The position numbers were made by a program, and so were the translations under genes. The notes below the pieces were generated by a model, which searched no databases, was not told the origin of the DNA, and saw nothing but the letters and a program-made list of their open reading frames with translations. Below are positions 47,709-57,051 of a DNA stretch of 64,000 nt, piece by piece (position 1 is the stretch's first letter; each line of letters opens with the position of its first letter). The stretch lies in contig SDOX01000009.1 in the NCBI GenBank assembly GCA_004565275.1, positions 170,007 through 234,006 on the forward strand. The letters are read 5' to 3'. The stretch is from Nannochloropsis salina CCMP1776. Lineage: Eukaryota > Sar > Eustigmatophyceae > Eustigmatales > Monodopsidaceae.

Positions 47709-50700
47709 ATGCCTTCTCAGCAGCGGCGGAGGCGGACGACTGTATCAAATACATCAGAACCCCCTCCGGAGGAGGCAGAAAGAGTTGAGGAGCCGGCCGA
47801 CCGTAGATGGAGCTCTCGAACGGCAACCGGTCAGTTACGTGCCACTTCCATGGACGATGAAAAAAATGTATACAATGAGGACACCGATGATAATGAGCAA
47901 AGCGGAGCTGACGCGGAAGGGGAGGAAGGGGAGGAAGAGGACGAGGAGGAAGAGGAGGACGAGGAGGCAGAAGAGGAAGATGATGACGATGAAGAGGAAA
48001 TGGACTATGAGCGCGGGGATGGTGGTGCTGAAGCCGTGGACAGGATGGACGGGGAATATTGGGAAGAGGAGTTCAGTGCATTTTCTCTCGATGAAGACGA
48101 GGAAGGTGGTGCGGTCACGGGGGGTGGCTCGAAGAGCAGTGGCGTCGGGAAGGAGAGCCAGGCAGGCGAATCGCCCGGTCCCCTGGCTCATGGCGCGGCC
48201 GTGACCAAGGAAGCTCCCGACGAGGAGAATAGTTCTAGGAGCTTGCGGAAACGGAAAAGGAAAGAAGGAGCCGGAATCTCGGCCGTACAGGCGGGAGAGG
48301 TCCGGGAGGCGGAGGGGGGAAAGGGGAAGGAGAGGGGCGTGGAGGGTAATTGGGCGTACGCGAACATGACGAGGGAGTACGAGGAGGCAGGCAACGACCT
48401 GGAAGCCGTCAGGGGTGGTGGACAGGGGGGGGGGATGACAGTGCCCTTCATCGACCACGTGGCGGAGCTGCAGCGCATTACGGCGCGGCAACGTCGCCGG
48501 ACCAAGAGACGGGCGCGTCGCGAGGGGCGGGGGGAGGTGCCGGAGGCCCCCAGGGGGAAGGCGAAGAAGAAAAAGGGGCTGACTGGCGGGCGAATCCTGC
48601 CCGAGTCCCTGAGCCGGGTGTACGGGGAGGCACAGCGTCATTACATGCGGGCCGAGTACCGGGAGGCCTTGCGCTTGCTGAACGAGGTCGTCCGCCAGGC
48701 CCCTACCGTGCCGGACCCCTATCAGACGATGGGGCAAATCTATGAGGACCAGGGGAAGATGCAGAAAGCCGCGGAGATCAATCTGGTGGGCTGCCAATTC
48801 GGTCCCAAGGACGCGCGGCTCTGGAAGAAGACGGGCCAAATGTTTCTGGAGCTGGGCCGGCCCTTCTACTTGAAGGCGCAGTATTGCTTCGGCCGCGCCA
48901 TCAAGCTAGACCGGCAGGACGTGGAGGCCATCGCGGACAGGGCGCACGTCCAGAGCCTGTGGGGCAGGGTGGACAAGGCCGTGCTGGGCTACGAGGCGGT
49001 GCTGCGCTTGAATCCCAGCCAGCCCGAGCAATTCCTCCTCCGCCTGGCCGAGGACTGTCTGCGCGAAGCCCGGTTCTGGGAAAAGGGGCTAGAGGCGCTG
49101 AGTGAGGTCCTGTGTCGGGTCATGGGGGCCCTCTTTGTGGCGAAGCAGATCAAGTTCTTGCCCGTCAAGGCCGCGGCGGCCCGGCACGTCCCCAGCCGCA
49201 AGATGGAGGCGGCCTACGAGGCTGCCAGCACCCTCTGCAGGCACCTGATGGGCCTCAAACGGTACGCGGACGCCGCGGCCGTTGTCCAGGCCTTGCACCT
49301 GTTCATTGCCAAGCTCCGGGAGCGACAGACGCGTTTTGCGGAGGAGAGCGAGGAACAGCAGCAATTGGCCTTGCCCGTGGACCTGGTGGTTCGCTTCGGG
49401 ATCTGTCAGCTCTACCTGGATAAATTGACCTCAGCACTGCAGTGCTTCTCGGCTTTGCGCCAAGCCGACAGCGCCAGTGAGGACAGCAGCGGTGGGGGCA
49501 ATCTGGCGGGGACGGGCGGGGGCAACAACCAGGGTGAGGTGGCGGGGCTGCTGGAAGAGGTGGCTCAGGCCTTTATGGATACGGGCAAGTTCTTCCGGGC
49601 CCTGGAGATCCTCAGGAGGCTGGACGGAGGGGGCAGTGCCGGTGCTGGTATCGGGCAGAGACGTGCGGAAACCGCGCTCCCACGGCCTGGGCGTTTGCGC
49701 GTGAAACTGCAGATGGCCCGGTGCCTCGTGGCGCTCAATCAGTTGACGGGCGCGGCCGGCGTGCTGGATCAGATCGAAGGGGTTCATTGGGAAGGCGCAT
49801 CTGGGAGAGGACTTGGAGGGGCGCGAAGGACGACGAGGGGGGGACTGGAAGGAACGAAAGGGTTGCGAGCGCCGGTGCGAAGGGAGGTCGTGGTGCTGCA
49901 GGCGGCCACCGCCCGGGGTCTGAAGGAGCCAGCAAGCATGGCTGCGTGCCTCGCCCAGACGGCCCGGGAGTTAGCTGAGATCTGTGAGGAGGGTCAAGGG
50001 AAGGAGGCGGGCGCCGAGGAAGGAGCGGAGGGTGATGTGGAGCATGGGGGAAGGACGGGGCATGTGCCAGGGACAGCGTCGAGCGGAGGAGGGGGTCCGC
50101 CAGGTCCTAGTCGCCCCTGTGCGCGTCTCGTTGAAGGGGGTGACGCTGATACTGGTGGTATGAGTAGTGTCGAGGGCATTGGTGTGACGGGACAACGGGA
50201 GCTGGAGAGGGAGAGGGAGGAGGAGGAGGAGGGGGAAGTGGCGTGCAGCGTGGATGCACGAACCACCGAGTTGGAGCTTTTTTTGGAGTACGGCCTTTTG
50301 TGTCGGGCGCTAGGACGGGACCAAGACTTTTTCTTGGTAGTCTTGACCTTAGTGGAAATGGCGGTCTTCCAATCCAAAAGCGACTTTCGAAGGTCCCGGA
50401 GGAACAGGGGAGCAGTGGAAGAAGAGGAGGCCGACTTGGAAGGGGAGAGGCAACCGGTGGAGGGGGGGGAGGCAAACGAGGGCAGGCAAGGTGGAAAGAT
50501 ATGCGAGAGGGATCAGGTGGAGGGGGAGAGAAGACGAGGCCCGATAGAGACAGCGGACCCTTCGGTTGCGGCTGCCCCGGGCGTCGACACGGCGGACGCG
50601 GGCCAGGGGGCACAAAAAGGAGGCAGCCTGCTCGCACACGCACAGGACTCCTCCGCCCTCTCTGGACCAGTGTCCAGCAAAGCCCCCCCTCATCAGGCCC

Positions 50701-51773
50701 AGTCAGAAATCGCTGAGCTCTTGCCCCGCACCTGGCCCCGCACGCCTTTTCAAGTCGCTTTGGAGCGCCACTTGAAGGTGCATGCCTCCCGCGTGGAGGT
50801 CCTGACCTGGCTGGGCGAGCCCAAAGTCTACGAGGCGGCCCGGGCCCTGATCCAGGCCTGTGTGGAGAGTGCCAGGGTCCGGGAGGCTGGCTCTTTGGCG
50901 CGCGTGCTAGTGCAACGGAAGCACTTGCTGACGGAGGAGCATGGGCGGGAGCTGCATGAGTACGCGCTCTCCCACGCTGTCAACGAGGATGACTACTCCT
51001 CAGCGATCAAGTCGTGTATCGTGTCTCTCTCTGCGCTACCCACGTCGATCGAGCGCGGCAACGCTCTCAACCGCCTGGTCAGAAAGGCCACCCGGGCAGA
51101 CGCGAACCGTGCCGTGATTCGCCGCATGGCGCACAAGACACCGGAGTCCCTCCCTCTCGCTCTCCTGTCGGGGAACGCCTTCGCCCTTTCCCGCAACTAC
51201 CAGATGGCCCTTGACAAATTCCTGGGCGCGTACCGCATGGCGCCGTCCGAGCCCCTGGTCACCCTTGCGGTAGCAGCCTTATTGATGCGAGTCTTGTCGC
51301 ACCGGAAGCTTGTGGACCGGCATGGATGCCTGGTCAAGTGTTTGGCCTTCCTAGAGCAGTACGCCAGGTTGCGGCTAGTGCAGGGGGTGGAAGAAGACGT
51401 ATTGAAAAGGGAGGCGGGGGATGGAGGTGGCATGGAAGACAGCAACGGCGCGCACGGAAGGGACATGGAGGAGAGGGGAGAGCGGCTGGTCAAAGGTGCG
51501 ACCCGGGCACTGGAGCAAGAGGTGGTCTACAACATGGGCCGGGCGTTTCACCAGGCGGGGCTACTGCACATGGCGGTGCCCTTCTACCAAGACGCTCTCA
51601 CCATTTTTGACAGGTATCAAGAGGAGCTGAGAACGGTGGATGACAAGGGATACGTCACACGAGAGGCGGCCTGGAACTTGGTGTGTATTTACAGGGAGGG
51701 GGAATGCCGGGAGTTGGCGCGTCTGGTGGTGGAAAGGTATTTGAGAATGGACAGGGGCAAGGGGATCGAATAG
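47709..51773 (+). CDS. TFIIIC subunit with TPR repeats (GTF3C3/Tfc4 family)
   Basis: Intronless, 1354 aa from ATG 47709 (MPSQQRRRRTTVS). An acidic N-terminal region of about 220 residues contains a long Glu/Asp run. TPR-type repeats begin at YGEAQRHYMRAEYREALRLL near residue 310 and continue with PYQTMGQIYEDQGKMQKAAE, ARLWKKTGQMFLELG and YCFGRAIKLDRQDVEAI. More repeats lie toward the C terminus: FALSRNYQMALDKFLGAYRM and FHQAGLLHMAVPFYQDALTIF. This order is that of the yeast Tfc4/human GTF3C3 subunit, which binds the A-box region of tRNA genes and contacts TFIIIB. Gly/Glu-rich low-complexity insertions near residues 650-670 and 760-1030 are unusual for the family. Confidence 0.88.
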   Translation: MPSQQRRRRTTVSNTSEPPPEEAERVEEPADRRWSSRTATGQLRATSMDDEKNVYNEDTDDNEQSGADAEGEEGEEEDEEEEEDEEAEEEDDDDEEEMDYERGDGGAEAVDRMDGEYWEEEFSAFSLDEDEEGGAVTGGGSKSSGVGKESQAGESPGPLAHGAAVTKEAPDEENSSRSLRKRKRKEGAGISAVQAGEVREAEGGKGKERGVEGNWAYANMTREYEEAGNDLEAVRGGGQGGGMTVPFIDHVAELQRITARQRRRTKRRARREGRGEVPEAPRGKAKKKKGLTGGRILPESLSRVYGEAQRHYMRAEYREALRLLNEVVRQAPTVPDPYQTMGQIYEDQGKMQKAAEINLVGCQFGPKDARLWKKTGQMFLELGRPFYLKAQYCFGRAIKLDRQDVEAIADRAHVQSLWGRVDKAVLGYEAVLRLNPSQPEQFLLRLAEDCLREARFWEKGLEALSEVLCRVMGALFVAKQIKFLPVKAAAARHVPSRKMEAAYEAASTLCRHLMGLKRYADAAAVVQALHLFIAKLRERQTRFAEESEEQQQLALPVDLVVRFGICQLYLDKLTSALQCFSALRQADSASEDSSGGGNLAGTGGGNNQGEVAGLLEEVAQAFMDTGKFFRALEILRRLDGGGSAGAGIGQRRAETALPRPGRLRVKLQMARCLVALNQLTGAAGVLDQIEGVHWEGASGRGLGGARRTTRGGLEGTKGLRAPVRREVVVLQAATARGLKEPASMAACLAQTARELAEICEEGQGKEAGAEEGAEGDVEHGGRTGHVPGTASSGGGGPPGPSRPCARLVEGGDADTGGMSSVEGIGVTGQRELEREREEEEEGEVACSVDARTTELELFLEYGLLCRALGRDQDFFLVVLTLVEMAVFQSKSDFRRSRRNRGAVEEEEADLEGERQPVEGGEANEGRQGGKICERDQVEGERRRGPIETADPSVAAAPGVDTADAGQGAQKGGSLLAHAQDSSALSGPVSSKAPPHQAQSEIAELLPRTWPRTPFQVALERHLKVHASRVEVLTWLGEPKVYEAARALIQACVESARVREAGSLARVLVQRKHLLTEEHGRELHEYALSHAVNEDDYSSAIKSCIVSLSALPTSIERGNALNRLVRKATRADANRAVIRRMAHKTPESLPLALLSGNAFALSRNYQMALDKFLGAYRMAPSEPLVTLAVAALLMRVLSHRKLVDRHGCLVKCLAFLEQYARLRLVQGVEEDVLKREAGDGGGMEDSNGAHGRDMEERGERLVKGATRALEQEVVYNMGRAFHQAGLLHMAVPFYQDALTIFDRYQEELRTVDDKGYVTREAAWNLVCIYREGECRELARLVVERYLRMDRGKGIE
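47925..48001 (+). repeat. GAGGAAGAGGA purine-rich simple repeat
   Basis: A 75-bp purine run of GAG/GAA/GAC triplets encodes the Glu/Asp stretch near the N terminus of the TFIIIC subunit. It is part of the coding region and likely to vary in length between strains. Confidence 0.75.
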
Positions 51774-52042
51774 GGGGTGCGCGAAGCAGGGTGGCACAAA
51801 TTATGTGTACAGCCGCGAGTGATCTACCTCGGTCTGTACAGAAACGAGGACCAGAAGCCTGTCTCTCGGCAAGACGAACTAGTCGACGGGGCTGACGGAA
51901 GGCGCCGCATCAGTAAGTGAGAGTGACCCGTGCTTCATCTCTCCCCTCAATTTATTTACAGCTGTTCGCTTTCATCTTTGAAGTACCAAATGTAGAAAAG
52001 GGCTGGTTCCCTCTCAAATGAAAGACGCTTGTACACCCAAAC
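51774..52042. other. Convergent gap, 269 bp
   Basis: 3' flanks of the TFIIIC gene and the endonuclease III-like gene. Nothing else seen. Confidence 0.4.
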
Positions 52043-53602
52043 TTAGTCTTCTATCACCACTACGTCCGCCGCCCGCTGGCTCCCCCCGTGCTCTCTCCCC
52101 GACACATAGCCATACAGCTCCAGCTCTCGCACTTCCCACTGCCCTTCCCGCCCTCTAGCCCCCTGTTGCTCAGCGTCAGCTTCTTCATCCGACATGGCTC
52201 TCCCGCCCGCTGCGCCTGTCCGGTCCGATCTCCTGCTTCCACCCTCCTCGGCCTCCTCTTCTCGCTTTCTGTCCACTACATCATTCGAGTTGCCACTCTC
52301 TTCCCCGTCCCATCCCGCCTTCCTTGCTTTCCCCACCCAGTTCCCTATAGCCTTGTCCCCCTCGTCGAGCCGCGTAAACAGGAATTCGAGCAACGGCGCC
52401 AGAGTGGGTCCGATGCCCGCCATGCGTAAGAGTCCCTCCCGCCGGCCGGGCACCCTGCCCCCGAATTCTCTCTGGATGGTGGCCGCAGACTGGAGGATGT
52501 GTTTGCTCTTGACCTTGTTGCAGTGGACGAAAGATAACTTCTCCGAGAGCGCCTCCGACGACGGGAGCACTGCAAAGCTGTCAGGGGAAAAGCGCGGCCC
52601 TGGGTATTCCCGGGAGAGGGTCTCCATGGCCTGTCGCACGATTTGCTCTTGCGTGCGGGAGGACAAGATGACGGCCACTAAGAGACGAAATCGCTGAAGA
52701 TTGGCAGCGTCGGCACCCAAAAACGTCGATCCGGGGCCCATGCCCGCCTCGCTCTCACTTGCCTCTCCGACCGGTTCAGCCACTGAGCCGGTCAGGTCCC
52801 TTGCTCCTCCGGTACTTACTCCTCCTTCTCTCCCGTGGTCCCGTGCTGCACCCCTTTCTCCGCCCCATGCCGCTCCTTCACTCTCCTTGCCGCATTCCCC
52901 TGCTCCTCTCCCTCTCGCTTTCCCCTCCTCGCGGTGGCCTTCCCCCCCCCACGTCTGCGTTGACAGGGGCCCGAGAATGCGCCGCCATTTCAGTATCGTT
53001 GCTTCCTTCTGGTCTTCGCTCTCCTTTTCAAAATCTTTTGAAGCGCCCCCACTACATCCTGTCGGCGGTCGGTGGTGGGATTTGCTTTGTTTCGTTGCTT
53101 TCTCTTTCTTCTTCCCACTACCTTTCTCGTGGACGCTGTATGCAGACGTCCCACCACATCCCTGTCCGACAGCAGTCCTACTCAACGGCCGCTTCAGGGA
53201 CAAAGAAGACGCGAGAATACTTGTTCTGGGCGGCAAAGCAGGAATTGAAGCACTTTTGCCTTCGTCGTCATCTCTGAACATGAAGACAGTGAAAGGGTTG
53301 CAGCCATCACCCTCCTCGACACTCACGGGAAGTGGCGCGGCTGGCGCATGCTTGACAGCCTCACCTTTACTTGCTTCCGACTTAATGTCAGTTTGGTCGC
53401 TCTTGTCCGTAGGTTGACCTCCTACACCCAAAACTTCAGGGTTCTCCTCTTTCTTCAGGCAATTACTCAGGCAGTTTGCATCGCATGCGATACTGGTAGG
53501 GCGTGAGGCAGCACACATGTCACAGAAGGCTTTTGTTGGCAGGTTTTTGTAAGTACAATCTGTACATGCCCAGGTAGACATCTTTCCTGTGTTGATTGAC
53601 AT
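52043..53602 (-). CDS. RanBP2 zinc finger with degenerate endonuclease III-like HhH domain
   Basis: Single exon, 519 aa, ATG at 53602. Residues 10-31 form a RanBP2-type finger: W-x-C-x2-C-x3-N-x6-C-x2-C in WACTDCTYKNLPTKAFCDMC. A 270-residue disordered, Gly/Glu/Lys-rich linker follows. Then comes an HhH-GPD-like unit: FRLLVAVILSSRTQEQIV, LPSSEALSEKLSFVHCNKVK, GRVPGRREGLLRMAGIGPTL. The spacing is that of endonuclease III (Nth), but the hairpin reads GIGPTLAP where Nth has GVGRKTAN, so the catalytic Lys is missing. The VDTH segment with the catalytic Asp and the four-Cys FeS loop are also absent. The C terminus is charged and disordered. It is probably a non-catalytic DNA- or protein-binding relative. 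Confidence 0.75.
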   Translation of the reverse strand: MSINTGKMSTWACTDCTYKNLPTKAFCDMCAASRPTSIACDANCLSNCLKKEENPEVLGVGGQPTDKSDQTDIKSEASKGEAVKHAPAAPLPVSVEEGDGCNPFTVFMFRDDDEGKSASIPALPPRTSILASSLSLKRPLSRTAVGQGCGGTSAYSVHEKGSGKKKEKATKQSKSHHRPPTGCSGGASKDFEKESEDQKEATILKWRRILGPLSTQTWGGEGHREEGKARGRGAGECGKESEGAAWGGERGAARDHGREGGVSTGGARDLTGSVAEPVGEASESEAGMGPGSTFLGADAANLQRFRLLVAVILSSRTQEQIVRQAMETLSREYPGPRFSPDSFAVLPSSEALSEKLSFVHCNKVKSKHILQSAATIQREFGGRVPGRREGLLRMAGIGPTLAPLLEFLFTRLDEGDKAIGNWVGKARKAGWDGEESGNSNDVVDRKREEEAEEGGSRRSDRTGAAGGRAMSDEEADAEQQGARGREGQWEVRELELYGYVSGREHGGSQRAADVVVIED

Positions 53603-53796
53603 GCTGGATTAGAGGGACGATTGCATGACTTTTGATGATCGAGTCACGGTAACGCTATTAACCTCCCCATGCGATTCTATTTTCAAGAGCGAGGACAAAA
53701 GTAGCGGAATAAACTCTTTTTTTTTCAATTCTAATTATCATTTTCAAAGTTTCATCTCTTTCTTTCAAATTTGGCCGATTTAAAGGCAATTTAAGC
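53603..53796. other. Intergenic gap, 194 bp, AT-rich
   Basis: 5' flank of the RanBP2/HhH gene and 3' flank of the cyclophilin gene. A T-rich stretch (about 53718-53728 and beyond) lies in the middle. Confidence 0.4.
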
Positions 53797-55062
53797 TCAT
53801 TTGCCTTGTTTTAGCAGCTCTGACCCCGATAGGACCCTCACGTTTTCGACCACATCCCCTGCCAACAAGTCGTCTAAGGCATCCTCACCCTGCACGACGT
53901 ACCCAATGACGCTAAATGCCCCGTCTAGCGTATTCAAGCCCGCAGGGGTGTAGCTTGGGTCGGCTTTCAGGAAGAAGAAGGAATTGGCCCCTCCGTTCGG
54001 GTCGTCGAGCGGGTGCAGCATAGCCAAGGTCCCATAGGCGTTAAAGGGTAAGACCACGCGTTCCTTGAACCGACCCTGCTCCTCCAAAGTCTCGCCGTAC
54101 GTGGGTTCCTTGTCTCCCTCCACCAAGATCTCGAGAGGCACGGTGCGCTTTGGAGACTTCACAGCATCCGCGGTGATTGTCACAGAGGACTCATCCGTGG
54201 CTACTATCTTTGTTTGATCGAAGGCCTTCCTCTGGGCCAAATCCACAAACTGGCCGGCGCTCAAGGGAGCACTGAACCCGTCTAAAATTGCGTACATTTG
54301 TCGGGTCTGCCTCGTTTTCCCCGCACGCGTTGTGATTTCAATCTCAGCTCGGCCCAGCAGTTGGGGAACGCTTGGGTACTCCGCTGTCGGAGGCTGAAAG
54401 GGCATGGTCGGAACCTGCAAAGTACCCAATTGTTCAAGGCGCAAGAGTGCCTGTACTTGGGCCGTGACAGCGGCTTCCCGGTTTTGCGCGTCGGCGGCTG
54501 CCCCCAATTGATCGATTCGAACATTCAGATCTGTCAAGACAGCCTGAGCAGCCTTTTCATCCGTGGCGCCTTTAATTAATTCTTTGCCGCGTCCTGCGAT
54601 GGAGCCCGATGCACTCCTGGCGGCTTTCTGAACCTCTGGCCAGGGCTTGATGCCTTTGCTCCCTTTGCTGTCGATCGAGCGAATATTCCCACTACCCTCT
54701 GTGGTGACCTTGGCCAACGAAGATGCTATGTCCAAAAGCACAGGGTTCCTTTTCGGAAGAGCATCGATCAGCAACATTTGTGCATTGGTTTCAGGCGCCT
54801 TCTGAGGCAGGGCTTGGGCGGACAAGGGAATCAAAGAAGGGGCCAGTACATTGAGTGCTAAGAGGCCCAGACCGGGAAGAGATTGAAGAGACGGAAATGA
54901 AACTTGCTTAAGGGAGTCCTTATTCTGATTTAGATCACATGCGGCTCTCGACAGGAGTGAATGAGGCCGTGTTGAGGATATAGTGAAGAAGGCTTGCGCA
55001 CCTTTGCCTGCGACCAGGAACATCCAAATGGTCGTAACGCCGTTCCAGGATGTCCTGCACAT
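53797..55062 (-). CDS. Thylakoid-lumen cyclophilin, CYP38/TLP40-like
   Basis: Single exon, 421 aa, ATG at 55062. Layered leader: signal peptide ending GAQAFFTISS (plastid F motif), transit stretch, then a hydrophobic segment (LGLLALNVLAPSLIPLSAQA) typical of thylakoid transfer. The mature part has an N-terminal helical bundle (LTDLNVRIDQLGAAADAQ, LLRLEQLGTLQVPTM) and a C-terminal cyclophilin barrel with APLSAGQFVDLAQR, NAYGTLAML, SFFFLKAD, LNTLDGAFSVIGYVVQGED. This two-part layout is that of CYP38/TLP40, which lacks normal peptidyl-prolyl activity and assists photosystem II assembly in the lumen. CYP37 is an alternative within the same group. Confidence 0.88.
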   Translation of the reverse strand: MCRTSWNGVTTIWMFLVAGKGAQAFFTISSTRPHSLLSRAACDLNQNKDSLKQVSFPSLQSLPGLGLLALNVLAPSLIPLSAQALPQKAPETNAQMLLIDALPKRNPVLLDIASSLAKVTTEGSGNIRSIDSKGSKGIKPWPEVQKAARSASGSIAGRGKELIKGATDEKAAQAVLTDLNVRIDQLGAAADAQNREAAVTAQVQALLRLEQLGTLQVPTMPFQPPTAEYPSVPQLLGRAEIEITTRAGKTRQTRQMYAILDGFSAPLSAGQFVDLAQRKAFDQTKIVATDESSVTITADAVKSPKRTVPLEILVEGDKEPTYGETLEEQGRFKERVVLPFNAYGTLAMLHPLDDPNGGANSFFFLKADPSYTPAGLNTLDGAFSVIGYVVQGEDALDDLLAGDVVENVRVLSGSELLKQGK

Positions 55063-57051
55063 CGCTGTACATTGTTAAAAATGAAATTTAGTCTGATAGT
55101 TCGTCTCTTTTCCTCCAAAAGACGGGCATTCAGATGTCTGTCCTCTTCGAAGAGCTGTGCGGGCCTCAAACTACTAGTGGTACGTGGTCGAGTCGCTGAT
55201 TTTGGTGCATCTCGAACCGTGGTGACAAGTTGAGCTTAGCCTCGCCTGGAAGCCCTGCTTTACCTTGAATTTATGTACTACTTCCGCAATAATCATAGTA
55301 CATTAAAGGACGAGGACAAGCCTTATTCGATCTTTTCTTTCTTGATACACGCGTACCAGCCATCTGCTTGTCAAGGGGATGAGTTGTCTCCTCTCGTCGC
55401 CTATAACGACTACAAGCATCATACAAATTACACGTACTTAGCAGAGTAATCAATCGTTAATCGTTCGTTCTGCATATTATCAGTATCATTCATAACACAA
55501 GGGGGGAGGGAATTTTACTTGAAGTGTGTCGCCAAAAAGCTTGTACGCCTTCCTTTTTCCGATAGAAATATTCGGATTGCCTTCCAAGCTGTAACATTTT
55601 CATGGACCGGGGCACATTCTTTACGAACGGTGTTGTAATCAGAACAGCTAGGCTTCAAATCTTCTTGTAACTGGTCTCCTAGATGAGGCGTATGCGCGAC
55701 ACCTCCAACTGGAAGAAAAAATGACGAGGGTAAATTGCGAGAAAACATACGGAGAGGGGGTAATTTGTGATAGGATGCTGCACACTCGGGGTGGACGTGT
55801 GTTTTCCAATTCATCGCGGGTCCGTAACAGGGTGTGTCCACGAGAGGAAAGAGCCAGCATACACGACCGAGCGACTCGTGGGGTTACAACATCTTGGTGG
55901 CATCGAGATGATCTGATAACTGACAAACATCATATGTAAAAGCTATTATGAATTAGTGGTATGGGAGCTAAGGACGTCTTTTAAGAGCATCGTGGCGGCA
56001 GAAAAAATGATCGCATCCAATTTCCACGTGCACGCCTTATACACTGTTGAATCCATGCCTGAAGCCCGAACTTTTTTAATTATCGTCGGAACACTCCTCC
56101 TCAAAACCCATTCAATGTGTGAAAAGAAAAAAAAAATTTCAAATGTGCGAGAAGAATCAGATTTACTGCCTTCCAGGTTCGCATTTATTTCCCTTCAATC
56201 GCCTTAATTTTGAAATCATGGAAAATAGTCGAAGGACGGAGGCTGCTGAGACGAGAACTTTGTCCCAAACCAAAGGGCGCTAGTGAAGCAAATTCAACTG
56301 AAAATGCAAGAAAAATGTCATACCTAGCAGCTCTGCAAAGATTGTGAGATCATCGGGTACCTAGCCTGATCGATGTCATATGCGCCGACATATTTTTGGT
56401 CCGTTAAAGAACTTCACAACTATCATCCCCATGAAATTCGATTGCTCGAAGTCATTAGTACTTCGACCATTTCAACAATTCACAATCAAGGTTCAGGTTG
56501 AAGGCGACATGGATGTATGATTCTGAATTGATGACGGAAAAGAAATGCGCAATCTACCAGCAAACCAGCAACACTTTGAGAGTGACGAAGATGAGGAGTG
56601 CCAAGCCTTATACATCTATACGAAGTTACAACGATACAATATTAGCATTAAGATACCGAAGGACGGGCAAAAACGTCTACCAACATAGCGGATGTGCGCA
56701 AGCGACCGGACGCCGCGACGCAACTCGTTACGTTGAAGCAATTTGTCGTATCCAAGCGACCCGGAGGTTGGCTTTCCTTCCCGGTGGGGCACAGCGTTTC
56801 TCACTTTCGTGTGGACGTGTGTCCCTGAAGTGAGCATCTAGGCGCAAGGCATGTGATGACCTGACTGAAATATGTGGGAACCTAGGATTTGAGTCGCTAC
56901 GCATGCTGAGGCTATTTTTTGTCAATCCTCAAACATATCAAGAAGGGGCCCACACGGAGGAGGAGAACAACGACGCTGCTGAACGAAATTTCGACCTTAT
57001 GATCCCGAGACACAGCCAAGCGTAGTCGCCTCAAACAGCACTCGATCATCA
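55063..57051. other. Long gene-poor gap, 1989 bp
   Basis: The largest stretch without a recognisable gene, between the CYP38-like gene (minus) and the methyltransferase gene (plus). AT-rich through most of its length. Several short frames on both strands have no family resemblance. No tRNA, rRNA or U6-like sequence was recognised by eye. It must hold the two divergent promoters and could contain an unrecognised RNA gene. Confidence 0.5.

Noticed and set aside
55063-57051. Possible tRNA or small nuclear RNA in the long gap.
   Set aside because: No B-box-like GGTTCGA sequence, cloverleaf or U6/U2-like core was found by eye. A covariance search would be needed to exclude it.
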